Below, one piece after another: positions 50,386 to 58,491 of a stretch of 64,000 nucleotides of DNA. The notes beneath the pieces are model-generated. The model was not told where the DNA came from, made no database searches, and was given only the letters and a program-made list of their open reading frames with translations. Source of the DNA: Candidatus Undinarchaeales archaeon (GTDB taxonomy: Archaea; SpSt-1190; JASMDC01); contig JASMDC010000002.1 in NCBI GenBank assembly GCA_030753015.1, positions 62,001-126,000 of the forward strand. Reading direction: 5' to 3'. The stretch's first letter is position 1. The number at the start of each line of letters is the position of its first letter. The position numbers were made by a program, and so were the translations under genes.

Positions 50386-51060
50386 TTATAAAGCCTGCCA
50401 CTCGTCGTGGGGCACGGCCTTCCCTCCTGCCTGGATTGCCTCGTTCTGAGGGGGCACCACCGGCACCGCTGTCCCAGCAGGTGGCGTGGGATCCTCAGGA
50501 CCGGCATACCCCTCCGGTGGCCACCGCCATCGCCTGACGGACATCCCCGTGCTGACCACTACGTACCCGGCCAGGCCCACCACCGCGCAGACGACGTAGA
50601 GGGGTGCGAGCACGAACATGAGCACGACGATCCCCCCGAGCTGTTGCTTGGGAGTGGCGGGCTCGGGATTGAACAGGGCGATGGTCCCCCATACCACCAT
50701 GAAATGGAGGAGGACGGCGAACACGGCGATGCCCACGGGGAAGGAGAGGACAAGAGCGGCGCCGTTGTTTTCGGTCCGCTCATAGAGCCACCGGTTCGTC
50801 CATACCGCTACCAGGATGGGGATGACGATGACGTGCAAGGGGGTGACAGCGGCGATGGTCGCCACTATGAAGGCGATGGACGCGTCCCGTACACTTCCCT
50901 TTGAGCTATAGTTGAGGAACGCGACGAATGCACCGACGGCGAGGCTGATGGTGACAAGAGGGTGTGGCCCTAGCGTGGCCAGGGTGGCGAGGATATAGTT
51001 ATCAGCGATGTTGACGGGTGGTCCTTCAAGGCTTTTCAAGGTTTGTTGTGGATGGTCCAA
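50386..51060 (-). CDS. Unrecognised membrane protein with four predicted helices
   Basis: 224 residues. Hydrophobic stretches at about 30-47, 60-85, 103-125 and 141-170 precede a hydrophilic, Pro-rich C-terminal 50 residues, probably cytoplasmic. No motif is recognised. TTG 51060 is the only start in this frame. The DUF3795 promoter lies in its 3' end. It is divergent from the 51146 gene over the TATA and palindrome at 51077-51106. Confidence 0.6.
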   Translation of the reverse strand: MDHPQQTLKSLEGPPVNIADNYILATLATLGPHPLVTISLAVGAFVAFLNYSSKGSVRDASIAFIVATIAAVTPLHVIVIPILVAVWTNRWLYERTENNGAALVLSFPVGIAVFAVLLHFMVVWGTIALFNPEPATPKQQLGGIVVLMFVLAPLYVVCAVVGLAGYVVVSTGMSVRRWRWPPEGYAGPEDPTPPAGTAVPVVPPQNEAIQAGGKAVPHDEWQAL

Positions 51061-51076
51061 GGCATCATGAATATTG

Positions 51077-51106
51077 TTACTACTGAAAAGTAGTAAACTT
51101 TATATA
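51077..51106. promoter_or_regulatory. Palindrome next to a TATA element in a divergent spacer
   Basis: TTACTACT-GAAA-AGTAGTAA is a perfect 8-bp inverted repeat (51077-51096). TTTATATA (51099-51106) lies 2 bp away. For the minus gene the palindrome would sit between TATA and transcript start, the place of an archaeal repressor site. Confidence 0.5.
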
Positions 51107-51145
51107 TCACGGACACCATATACATGGGTAATAATAGGTGAGAGC

Positions 51146-52204
51146 TTGGAGGGCAACGTTGGACCCTACCAGCTCGACACATATCACAACGTATCCCTCT
51201 CGACCTACACTGCACCACGCGCCGATCCTGAACTACGAAGGACCACCGGTCCTGATGGTAGCCCAAACCACAGCTGGTACCCGGGTCCCAAGTACAGCGA
51301 CGATGCATGCGTGGTGGACCCTGAGACCGAGATGGTCTACGAGCTCAAGCTGGACAAGGATAAGGAGGGTGTCGAGCGTCTGCTGAACGGGATGATCCTC
51401 TACGAGGACGCACGCTCGGGAAGACGCGAGGAGCTGACGCTCCGTAACTACCTCGGAGAAAAGGGCGTGGACAACCTCCTACCCTTCCTCGGCTACGGCT
51501 CGAACCGGAACCCGGCACAGATGGTCGACAAGTTCTCGGAGAAGAGCTTTTCAAAGTACGAGGAGCTGTTCGATATCAAGTTGACACCTGACGAGCATCG
51601 GGCAGCACAGGATCCCATCGTCATGGTAAAGGGAAAGGGCCCTGGGAACGTTGTGTACATCAACCGTGTATCCCATAACTACCAGCAGCCGTTCGCTCTC
51701 TACGTCCCTCCTTCAAAGGAGACCGCGGGAGAGGCAGAGGCATGGGTGACCTTCATCACCGATCGTCAGGTCCGACCTCTGCACGCGTCAGAGAACCTGT
51801 ACAATCCTGATAGTCACTACGACCTCGTCAAGATGGCGGTGGAGACTCCCGTTGGTAAAATGGAAGCCCTCGCCTATGGCCAGGTGGGCACAACCCACGT
51901 GCTCACGAACGACAAGGGAGAGCCAGTTCGCCTGAGCGCCATCGACTCTTACGGCTCGACTATCACCGATGAGCGGGAGACACCAGAGGTCATTGACATG
52001 ATCCGGGGCTGGGTCAACAAGGACCTCGGGACGAGCTACTCGACCATCGAGGAGTTCCAGAACGACTTCGAGAAGGACAAGGATTTCGCCAACCGGGTGA
52101 ACGCCTACATCGCCAAGAAGCACTCCCGTGACATCGAGATCGCAGATGCGTTCGAGAAGGTCGAGGATCCCGGAGCCCTTTCCGCCTGGAGCATTGCGCG
52201 CTGA
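51146..52204 (+). CDS. Unrecognised protein with a YGSN motif (gamma-glutamylcyclotransferase-like region)
   Basis: 352 residues if TTG 51146 is the start; the frame upstream has no start codon downstream of the TATA. Near residue 110 LPFLGYGSNRNPAQM resembles the YGSN loop of the GGCT/AIG2 fold. The stretch that follows mixes strand and helix. C-terminal residues (about 285-345) form a charged helical region. I cannot assign a reaction. The gene is divergent from a membrane-protein gene and may be controlled by the palindrome at 51077-51096. Confidence 0.55.
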   Translation: MEGNVGPYQLDTYHNVSLSTYTAPRADPELRRTTGPDGSPNHSWYPGPKYSDDACVVDPETEMVYELKLDKDKEGVERLLNGMILYEDARSGRREELTLRNYLGEKGVDNLLPFLGYGSNRNPAQMVDKFSEKSFSKYEELFDIKLTPDEHRAAQDPIVMVKGKGPGNVVYINRVSHNYQQPFALYVPPSKETAGEAEAWVTFITDRQVRPLHASENLYNPDSHYDLVKMAVETPVGKMEALAYGQVGTTHVLTNDKGEPVRLSAIDSYGSTITDERETPEVIDMIRGWVNKDLGTSYSTIEEFQNDFEKDKDFANRVNAYIAKKHSRDIEIADAFEKVEDPGALSAWSIAR

Positions 52205-52222
52205 GCTACTCCCAGGGGCAAC

Positions 52223-52231
52223 CATTATAAG
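52223..52231 (+). promoter_or_regulatory. TATA element of the FAH-family gene
   Basis: CATTATAAG, 28 nt upstream of ATG 52255; leaderless. Confidence 0.5.
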
Positions 52232-52254
52232 CTGTCCATGTCCTAGGCACCGCC

Positions 52255-52917
52255 ATGGCCGAGCTCCTGATGAAGGACACTCGTGAGCGTATCCGATGCG
52301 GTAAGATCGTGGCCCTGGCGCGCACGTACCGCAAGCATGCCGAGGAGATGCATGCAGAGCTCCCGCCGGACCCAGTGCTCTTCCTCAAGCCCGCATCCGC
52401 GGTCATCCACGACGGTGGCACGGTCGTGCTCCCAACCCGATCGCAAGATGTTCATCACGAGGTCGAGCTCGGGATCGTCATCGGTGACAGATGCAGCCAT
52501 ATCCCCGAGGAAGGTGCCCTGGACCACGTGCTCGGGTACCTGCTCGGTCTGGACCTCACCGCCCGCGACGTGCAGGCCGAGGCGAAGAAGAAGGGCCTGC
52601 CATGGTCCATCGCCAAGGGATTCGACACCTTCGCACCTCTCAGTCCCATAATCCCCCAGGACGCTGTTCCCGATCCACACGACCTCGACCTTGAGCTACG
52701 GGTGAACGGTCAGGTGCGCCAGAGCTCGAACACGCGCAACATGGTCCATTCGGTGGCGCGGATCATCTCCTTCGTCTCTGACATAATGACGCTGGAGCGA
52801 GGCGATGTCATTCTCACCGGCACCCCCGAAGGCGTCGGGCCCGTAGTCGACGGCGACGTGCTCGAGGCCTCCCTGGGAGACCTCCTTACCATCAAAGTGG
52901 ACGCCAAGCGTTCCTAG
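52255..52917 (+). CDS. Fumarylacetoacetate hydrolase family protein (acylpyruvase-like)
   Basis: 220 residues, the short single-domain FAH form. The metal site HHEVELGIVIG gives the E-x-E pair, with GYLLGLDLTARDVQ adding the third acidic ligand and TGTPEGVGPV near the end. These enzymes hydrolyse C-C bonds in acylpyruvates or decarboxylate oxaloacetate. The leaderless start fits the TATA. It ends convergently with the dehydrogenase gene (4-nt overlap). Confidence 0.87.
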   Translation: MAELLMKDTRERIRCGKIVALARTYRKHAEEMHAELPPDPVLFLKPASAVIHDGGTVVLPTRSQDVHHEVELGIVIGDRCSHIPEEGALDHVLGYLLGLDLTARDVQAEAKKKGLPWSIAKGFDTFAPLSPIIPQDAVPDPHDLDLELRVNGQVRQSSNTRNMVHSVARIISFVSDIMTLERGDVILTGTPEGVGPVVDGDVLEASLGDLLTIKVDAKRS

Positions 52918-54017
52918 AAGTATTCATCGTAGCCCTTGATACCCAGCTCGTCACGCACGGTGGCGAGATCCTTGAGAAGATTGGAATTGGCCGGGATGCC
53001 CTCCTGTCGGATGCGCTGCTCGTTTTCTCGTTCCTTCTCCCCCGCCACATAGATGCGGTCCTGGCCCGGTGCCTTGCGCGAGCACTGTAGCGCGCGCATG
53101 ATGGCGCCGGTCGTGCGCTCGAACTCCTCCAGAGGGAGGAAGTGCTCCACATCGATGGCCAGGAAGAAGTGGCCTAGCCGGAAGTGAGCGGGCGAACCGT
53201 CCTCAGCGAATCCTGAGAGGTCCTTGAGGAACACACCGTTGCAGAACGATGCGGAGAGCACCTCCACCATGGCCGCAAGACCGTAGCCTTTGTGGCCCCC
53301 GTGCTCCTCACCGGCACCACCGATGGCCAGGGCTGCTGCGTTGCCCTTGACCATCTCGCTGAGGATGATGTCGGGGTCCGTAAGACATTCACCCCGAGGA
53401 TCGACGATCGTCCCATCGGGCAGCGGCTTCTCCTCGCGAGCGGCGCACTCAACCTTTCCCCGCTGGATGATGGCGGTCGCCCCGTCGAAGCAGAAGGGGA
53501 AGCCCTGGTCCGAGGGTGCGGCGAACGCGATGGGATTCGTGCCCATCATGGGCTCGGTGCCGAAGGTGGGCGGGATGGAGGGCCTTGCGTTGGTGAAACA
53601 GAAGCCCACCATGCCCTCGGCAGCCGCCATGAGCGGGTAGTACCCGGCGATCCCGAAGTGGGTACCGTTGCGCACCGCGACCGCACCTGTGCCGTACCGC
53701 TTCGCCTTGTCCATGGCCATGCGCATGGCACGATTGGCGATTGGGTGGCCCATACCATGGTGCCCGTCGATCAGTGCCGTGGTCTCCGTCTCCTTCACGA
53801 TCTCGAACTCGGTGGTGGGCAGGTGCCGGCCCGAGACGATCCGGTCGTAGTAGTACTTCAGCCGTCCCACGCCATGGGACTCGATGCCCCGCAGATCGCT
53901 GGAGATGAGGACGTCGGTCGAGATCCGAGCATCCTCCTCCGGAACACCAAGAGCGATGAAGACGTCCGTCATGAAGCGTTCGACCACGTCGGTAGGAAGA
54001 TACGAGCGTTCTGCCAT
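52914..54017 (-). CDS. Malate/L-lactate/sulfolactate dehydrogenase family (LDH2/MDH2 type)
   Basis: 367 residues, the family length. SSDLRGIESHGVGRLKYY at the N-terminus, RNGTHFGIAGYY (NAD region with the catalytic-type His), MGTNPIAFAAP and HKGYGLAAMVE are diagnostic of the LDH2/MDH2 fold, distinct from Rossmann malate dehydrogenases. In archaea these act on malate, or on sulfolactate in coenzyme M synthesis (ComC), which would fit the C1 genes here. That choice is inference. ATG 54017 is 28 nt from TATA 54040-54050. Confidence 0.9.
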   Translation of the reverse strand: MAERSYLPTDVVERFMTDVFIALGVPEEDARISTDVLISSDLRGIESHGVGRLKYYYDRIVSGRHLPTTEFEIVKETETTALIDGHHGMGHPIANRAMRMAMDKAKRYGTGAVAVRNGTHFGIAGYYPLMAAAEGMVGFCFTNARPSIPPTFGTEPMMGTNPIAFAAPSDQGFPFCFDGATAIIQRGKVECAAREEKPLPDGTIVDPRGECLTDPDIILSEMVKGNAAALAIGGAGEEHGGHKGYGLAAMVEVLSASFCNGVFLKDLSGFAEDGSPAHFRLGHFFLAIDVEHFLPLEEFERTTGAIMRALQCSRKAPGQDRIYVAGEKERENEQRIRQEGIPANSNLLKDLATVRDELGIKGYDEYF

Positions 54018-54066
54018 AGGGTCGCTATGGGCCGCCTAGAGTTTTATTTGTTGTCCGGAGACGTTC

Positions 54067-54684
54067 TCACAGGTCCCGCAGGAACACGCGAGCAGGCGCA
54101 CCTTCGCCGTCCTTCACCTTCAGCGGGGCGCAGATGAGCTCGTACCTGCCGGGGCTCACGTGCGAGAGGTTCAAACCCTCGATAATGACTATCCCCGCAT
54201 TAAAGAGGGCCATGTGAGTGGGGTGATTCTGGCTGCCGGGAGGGTCCACGGAGAGGTAGTCCACACCCACCAGCTTTACCTTCTTCTCGGCAAGGAACCG
54301 GGCGGCCTCCTCGTCCAGGTACACGTAGTCCTCCCTGAATGATCGACCCAAAGAGCCCGCGTTCCCCGTACGGAACAGCACCCGCTCGACACCGTCCCAG
54401 TGATGGGTGGTCAGCTCCTCCCGGGTGATGCGCCGGGGGTGGGTGACCTCCACGACCACCGCAGGGCCAACGAGCACGTCGGGTGGAATGGCATCGATGG
54501 TCGAGCCTCCCTCTACCATATGGGCCAGTGCGTCGACATGGGTGCCCGTGTGGGCGCCTAGTTGTAGCTTGGAGAGGGCGCACCCTTCGGCGACGGTCGA
54601 CACGACCTCGCGCGTGAAGGGCGGATCGCCCGGGTAGATGGTCATGCCCTCACGCAGGCTCACGGTGATATCGTGGATCGCCAT
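54067..54684 (-). CDS. Cyclase/kynurenine-formamidase-like metal hydrolase
   Basis: 205 residues. HTGTHVDALAHM (about 43-54) is the HxGTHxDxPxH metal motif of the KynB/cyclase family, followed by GVDYLSVDPPGSQ. Family members hydrolyse formyl-kynurenine or isatin or close rings in polyketides; the archaeal role is unknown. ATG 54684 has AGGGGA five bases before. It is divergent from the PRTase-like gene over one TATA. Confidence 0.82.
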   Translation of the reverse strand: MAIHDITVSLREGMTIYPGDPPFTREVVSTVAEGCALSKLQLGAHTGTHVDALAHMVEGGSTIDAIPPDVLVGPAVVVEVTHPRRITREELTTHHWDGVERVLFRTGNAGSLGRSFREDYVYLDEEAARFLAEKKVKLVGVDYLSVDPPGSQNHPTHMALFNAGIVIIEGLNLSHVSPGRYELICAPLKVKDGEGAPARVFLRDL

Positions 54685-54719
54685 GGTTCCCCTATCCCGC
54701 GCCCCCGACACGACCGGAG

Positions 54720-54730
54720 ACTTTTATGTT
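54720..54730. promoter_or_regulatory. TATA core between the cyclase and PRTase-like genes
   Basis: ACTTTTATGTT, the only A/T core in the spacer, centred about 41 nt from each start codon (54684 and 54766). Each gene would have a 15-nt leader with a Shine-Dalgarno. Confidence 0.5.
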
Positions 54731-54765
54731 TACTTGTTTGGTGTCAGCACATTCCAAGGTGGACA

Positions 54766-55731
54766 ATGATGAGCAAGGCTTGGGACTACCGGCTCGAACG
54801 GCGGACGATCAAGGGCATCCGGGTGTACCGGGTGGTGATGGAAGGCATACCCGAGCGGACCTACATCATCGACGAGCAGTACGGCAGGGAGATGCTATTC
54901 AAGCCGTGGCTGGTCGGTGAGCCGCTCCAGGCCACCTCGCTCGAGGCCATGAAGAACGCGCTCAAGGTCGCGGCCGAGCTCGTCCCCCTCAACGACACGC
55001 CCCAGGGCGAGGTCGTCGAGGTCATCCTCCTCAGCGGGGGACTGTATTATCATATAGAGCGTGCCTTTCAGAAGGTGTTCGGCGAGCAATTGCCTATCAA
55101 CTTCCTGGGCGTCAAGCGGCATCCAGTGGGCGACGATGGTGACTTCACCGCCGAGGTCACCTACAAGAACTTCGAGGCCATGCCCGAGACGGGACACATC
55201 CATCTCCTGACCGGCGATACGGTCGCCACGGGCAGCTCTGTCGAGGCCGCCTACGCTGCCATCCTTGAGGACTTCCAGCAACGGCCCGGGCTCAAGTGGG
55301 CATCGGCCAGCATGTTCAGCCTCGGCGGCTCAGGCCAGAGCCTCAAGCTGTTCAAGCGGCTAGAGGACCGTATCCGTGAGGTATACCCCGCCTTCCACAT
55401 GAACGTGTTCTACTCGACCGCTGCAATGGACATGAAGAAGGACGGTACGACCCTTTCTTTCCTCGGCCCCCACGCGGTGCACAGCGCTGACCTGCGCGAG
55501 GAGGTCATCGAGGCCCTGGGCCCCTACGTGGCCGAGCGCCAGTGCCGTATCGGTGACTGGGGGAACCGCAACAAGAATCCCAGCGGGTACATCGAGGAGC
55601 TCGAGGGCGAGGTCGAGCAGTTGGCTGCCGGCAGCCCGGACGCACGTTCGCGTGAGGTCATCGACCAGATGCGCGAGCAGCTGGCGCTCATGAAGCAGCG
55701 CCTGGCCAGGTCCCTCAACTGCCGCTACTGA
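54766..55731 (+). CDS. Phosphoribosyltransferase-like protein
   Basis: 321 residues from ATG 54766 (or 54769), with AAGGTGG upstream. HIHLLTGDTVATGSSVEAA (about 145-163) resembles the PRPP loop of type I phosphoribosyltransferases, though with TGD for the usual DD. VVEVILLSGGLYYHIERAF sits like the dimer/flexible region. The C-terminal 70 residues are a charged helical tail. A uracil- or adenine-type function cannot be stated; a regulatory PRTase-like protein is possible. Confidence 0.6.
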   Translation: MMSKAWDYRLERRTIKGIRVYRVVMEGIPERTYIIDEQYGREMLFKPWLVGEPLQATSLEAMKNALKVAAELVPLNDTPQGEVVEVILLSGGLYYHIERAFQKVFGEQLPINFLGVKRHPVGDDGDFTAEVTYKNFEAMPETGHIHLLTGDTVATGSSVEAAYAAILEDFQQRPGLKWASASMFSLGGSGQSLKLFKRLEDRIREVYPAFHMNVFYSTAAMDMKKDGTTLSFLGPHAVHSADLREEVIEALGPYVAERQCRIGDWGNRNKNPSGYIEELEGEVEQLAAGSPDARSREVIDQMREQLALMKQRLARSLNCRY

Positions 55732-55751
55732 ACCTGCAACGAAGGGGATCC

Positions 55752-56243
55752 TTAGCGGACCTCGACATCGAGCTCAGGATTCGCCTCGGCGAACTTCTTT
55801 CGGAAGGCGTCGGAGTCGAAGGTGACGGTCCGGGGCTCCGCGTCCAGGTCGACGTTGTAGTAGAAGAGGTGCGAGCCCTGTTCGATGTGATGGATGGCAG
55901 GGAACAGTAGGAGCGCACCAACGCCCATGAGCGGGAGAGGGAGGGAGCTAGTTCCGTCACCCAAGGATCCGAAACCAAGGGCGATCATGAGCACAGAGCC
56001 GGCCAGGTACGGGGCAGCGGCGACCAGTCTGGCCTTCCGCGCTTTTCCCATGCAGTCGCTACAGACATGGGTCGTCGCCCATAGGGACTGGCCCCTACTT
56101 GCGGCCTTTCGGTCCTTTCCCTCGGCCCGGGATTCCGCGACTGGCTCCGCCTCCCAGCGGTTCTCCTCCTTATATAGCGTCGCGTCCTCTTCTGTCGCGC
56201 CGCATCCGATGCAGGCCGTGGGCCATTTCGCTTTCAACGCCAT
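55752..56243 (-). CDS. Unrecognised two-helix membrane protein with CxxC pairs
   Basis: 163 residues. CIGC (11-14) and CSDC (61-64) could form one zinc site split by a variable loop. Two membrane helices follow (about 74-90 and 100-117) and then a 45-residue C-terminal part. No family recognised. ATG 56243 has GAGGATGG upstream. It is divergent from the flavoprotein remnant over a single TATA (56282-56290). Confidence 0.6.
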   Translation of the reverse strand: MALKAKWPTACIGCGATEEDATLYKEENRWEAEPVAESRAEGKDRKAASRGQSLWATTHVCSDCMGKARKARLVAAAPYLAGSVLMIALGFGSLGDGTSSLPLPLMGVGALLLFPAIHHIEQGSHLFYYNVDLDAEPRTVTFDSDAFRKKFAEANPELDVEVR

Positions 56244-56281
56244 GTGACCATCCTCATTAAGAGTACCCCCCCGAAGAGTAT

Positions 56282-56291
56282 GTTATAAAAA
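56282..56291. promoter_or_regulatory. TATA core between the two-helix protein and the flavoprotein remnant
   Basis: GTTATAAAAA, centred 27 nt from ATG 56314 on the plus strand and about 44 nt from ATG 56243 on the minus strand. Confidence 0.5.
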
Positions 56292-56313
56292 CCATTTCGG
56301 ACCGAGCCCTTGC

Positions 56314-56439
56314 ATGAAGGTTGTAGCTTTCAACGGAAGCGCCCAGAAGGACGGCAACACCGCCATCCTCATCAACATGGTGCTGGACGAGCTCTAGAAG
56401 GAAGGGATCGAGACCGAGCTGGTGCAGCTTGCTGAGTAG
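56314..56439 (+). pseudogene. Remnant of an NAD(P)H-dependent FMN reductase / iron-sulfur flavoprotein
   Basis: From ATG 56314 the frame reads MKVVAFNGSAQKDGNTAILI, the flavin-phosphate loop that opens iron-sulfur flavoproteins and FMN reductases. It continues to LDEL, then TAG (56395), then KEGIETELVQLAE, then TAG (56437). The first TAG stands where the family usually has Glu (GAG to TAG, one change). The rest of the usual 180-200 residues is absent, because the convergent gene ends at 56469. Only about 41 codons remain. The promoter still looks intact. Confidence 0.8.
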
Positions 56440-56468
56440 TCGAGGGTCCAGCGGGGAGCGGATGTACG

Positions 56469-57848
56469 TCATGCAGGGGGCAGAAGTTCGTCCCCTTTGT
56501 TCTCCTCCTCGTAATCGAGGAAGACAGCGATCTCCTCGGCCAGTCCCGTGATGGTGCCCCTGTCCTCGCCGAAGGCGATGATCTCGATGGGGGCCTTCTC
56601 CCCCTCCTTCCCGGCCTTGCGGTAACGGATGACCAGACCGAACTCACGGTTGCTGTGTCGCTCCTTGGCGAAGTACTTGCCAACCCACTCCTCGTCGGAC
56701 TCCCAGCGCTCGGCTATGGGCTCCAGCACACTGCACCGCTCCTTGAGCCCGTCGATGACGGGGTTCTGCTCCTGAGTGCTCTTCCTGCGCCGTGTCACCG
56801 TCTCCATGTGCCCGAGCTTCTCATCGAACTCCTCTTCGGATATGGCGGTCTTCACCATGAACGAGCAGAGGCAGGGGACCGGCACCTCCTTAAGGGGAAC
56901 GGTGACGCGCTCCCCGCGCCTGTCAAGGTAGGTGACCGTCCCGTGGATGTTCCCCGTCACACGCTGGATGGGGATGAGCCGGAACACCGCTGTCATCCGC
57001 TCCTCGGCCTCGACATCGCCCATCTCCAGCGGGAGCACAGCAGGCTCCTTCACCTTGAGATGCTCAGGGACCTCCAAGTGCACCTCTACCTTCCGGATGG
57101 CGAAGGTGGAGTGGTTGAGCACGGTGAGCGTGAGCTTGACTTGGCCGCTCTCGAGAGCGATGTCCCGCAGCAGCTCCACCCGCTCCTCACCGAGAGTATG
57201 CCGCTTGGCGAGCTTCAGAGCACCCCAGCCCATCCCGGCCAGGGCCACAAGGGCCATCAGGATCTCCTTCCACTTCAGCAGCTCGTCGGCCTTCTTGACC
57301 ACGTCGACGGGCGCTTGGCTATCGTTCGACGTGCCATAGCTTCCCTGCGGGGGGACGGTCCACTCCTGTCCGGTCCTGGAACACGTCGTGCACTCCTTCC
57401 AGTCGGCGGTCGTGCAGTTGGCGGGATCGTCCTTGGTGCAGGAATAGAGCTTGTCGATCATCGTCGGGAAAGAGATTATAACATCTCCAGGCGCGAACTG
57501 GTCCACGAGCACTTGCCATCCAGCTTGCGGTATACCGACGAAATGATCCTTGCCTCTGGAGACGACCTTCATCCCGGTCAGGTCGAGATCGATACCGTTT
57601 GTCACGGTCATGTCCCTGAGCTTAAGGACGATCCGTGCGTCCTGATGCTCCAGCTCCAGCAGGTACCCGCTCCCAGCGCCCAGTTCGGAGAATGTGCCGA
57701 TGAGCCGCTTTGTACCGTCCGGGAAGAACACCGTCCCGCTCCACGTGTGATGGAGCTTCATGTAGAAGTTGACATGCTGTGCCTGGCCGATGGAGATGAT
57801 GATGGCAAGGACTATGAACATGAACGCGACACGTGCATGCCTTCCCAC
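56469..57848 (-). CDS. Large unrecognised membrane protein with two membrane segments
   Basis: 459 residues from GTG 57848, which is 28 nt from the TATA centre; a longer frame to 57908 would lie upstream of that start. A signal anchor (FMFIVLAIIISIGQA) precedes an extracytoplasmic region with paired Cys (CTKDDPANCTTADWKECTTC). A second helix follows (WKEILMALVALAGMGWGAL, about 205-224). The large C-terminal part (240-459) includes an Ig-like beta region (KLTLTVLNHSTFAIRKVEV) and is probably cytoplasmic. No known family recognised. Confidence 0.6.
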   Translation of the reverse strand: MGRHARVAFMFIVLAIIISIGQAQHVNFYMKLHHTWSGTVFFPDGTKRLIGTFSELGAGSGYLLELEHQDARIVLKLRDMTVTNGIDLDLTGMKVVSRGKDHFVGIPQAGWQVLVDQFAPGDVIISFPTMIDKLYSCTKDDPANCTTADWKECTTCSRTGQEWTVPPQGSYGTSNDSQAPVDVVKKADELLKWKEILMALVALAGMGWGALKLAKRHTLGEERVELLRDIALESGQVKLTLTVLNHSTFAIRKVEVHLEVPEHLKVKEPAVLPLEMGDVEAEERMTAVFRLIPIQRVTGNIHGTVTYLDRRGERVTVPLKEVPVPCLCSFMVKTAISEEEFDEKLGHMETVTRRRKSTQEQNPVIDGLKERCSVLEPIAERWESDEEWVGKYFAKERHSNREFGLVIRYRKAGKEGEKAPIEIIAFGEDRGTITGLAEEIAVFLDYEEENKGDELLPPA

Positions 57849-57869
57849 ACCTTGGCGTCCGCCACTGCC

Positions 57870-57881
57870 AATTAATAAAGG
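57870..57881. promoter_or_regulatory. TATA core shared by the divergent membrane-protein genes
   Basis: AATTAATAAAGG, centred 28 nt from GTG 57848 and 45 nt from ATG 57921; the plus gene has GAGGT seven bases before its ATG. Confidence 0.5.
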
Positions 57882-57920
57882 TTCTTTTTGTTGTCCGGAT
57901 GACCTCATTGAGGTACTCGT

Positions 57921-58436
57921 ATGAAAGAAAAAAGGAGGCGTTCATCGATGTTGGTACCGACATTACTGATGGGAGCACTCGCGCTCGTGCTCCTCTACAT
58001 AGGTCATTCAAGAGGGGAGGGTCAGCATCTCACCGGTCTGAGGGCGGGCCTAGATATGACGGTGCAGGTCATGCCCCTCCTGATAGCAGCGTTCGTCGTG
58101 GCAGGGATGGTCCAGGTGCCCGATGAGCTCGTAACGGAATGGGTGGGAGCGGAATCCGGTCCAAAGGGGATACTCGTCGGCTCTGCCGCCGGAGCGCTCG
58201 CTCCCGGAGGACCTTATGTGAGCTTCCCACTTGCGGCCGGTTTTCTCAAAGCAGGAGCCAGCGTGGGGACCATGGTCGCGTTCGTGACGGTGTGGTCGCT
58301 CTGGTCGGTCCACCGCCTGCCGATGGAAGTGGGTATCCTCGGATGGAAGTTCACGCTCGTCCACATGGCCAGCACGATCCTATTCCCTCCGATTGCCGGT
58401 CTCATCGCACACACTTTCTTTTCGGGAGCGACGTGA
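57921..58436 (+). CDS. Permease of the YraQ/ArsP (DUF318) type, half-length
   Basis: 171 residues with about five helices. GILVGSAAGALAPGGPYVSFPLAAGFLKAG is the characteristic loop of the DUF318 permease family, which usually has two such halves in about 300 residues. Here only one half is present, so it may form a dimer. ArsP members export organic arsenicals; substrate here unknown. Confidence 0.75.
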   Translation: MKEKRRRSSMLVPTLLMGALALVLLYIGHSRGEGQHLTGLRAGLDMTVQVMPLLIAAFVVAGMVQVPDELVTEWVGAESGPKGILVGSAAGALAPGGPYVSFPLAAGFLKAGASVGTMVAFVTVWSLWSVHRLPMEVGILGWKFTLVHMASTILFPPIAGLIAHTFFSGAT

Positions 58437-58491
58437 ACGGGATACTTTGACACCTTACGCTTACTTGCTATTATGGATACGTCACCCGGTC

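Noticed and set aside
56655-57875. 406-codon plus-strand frame
   Set aside because: It mirrors the membrane protein on the minus strand, which has proper signal anchor, TATA and start; the plus frame has no promoter or family features.
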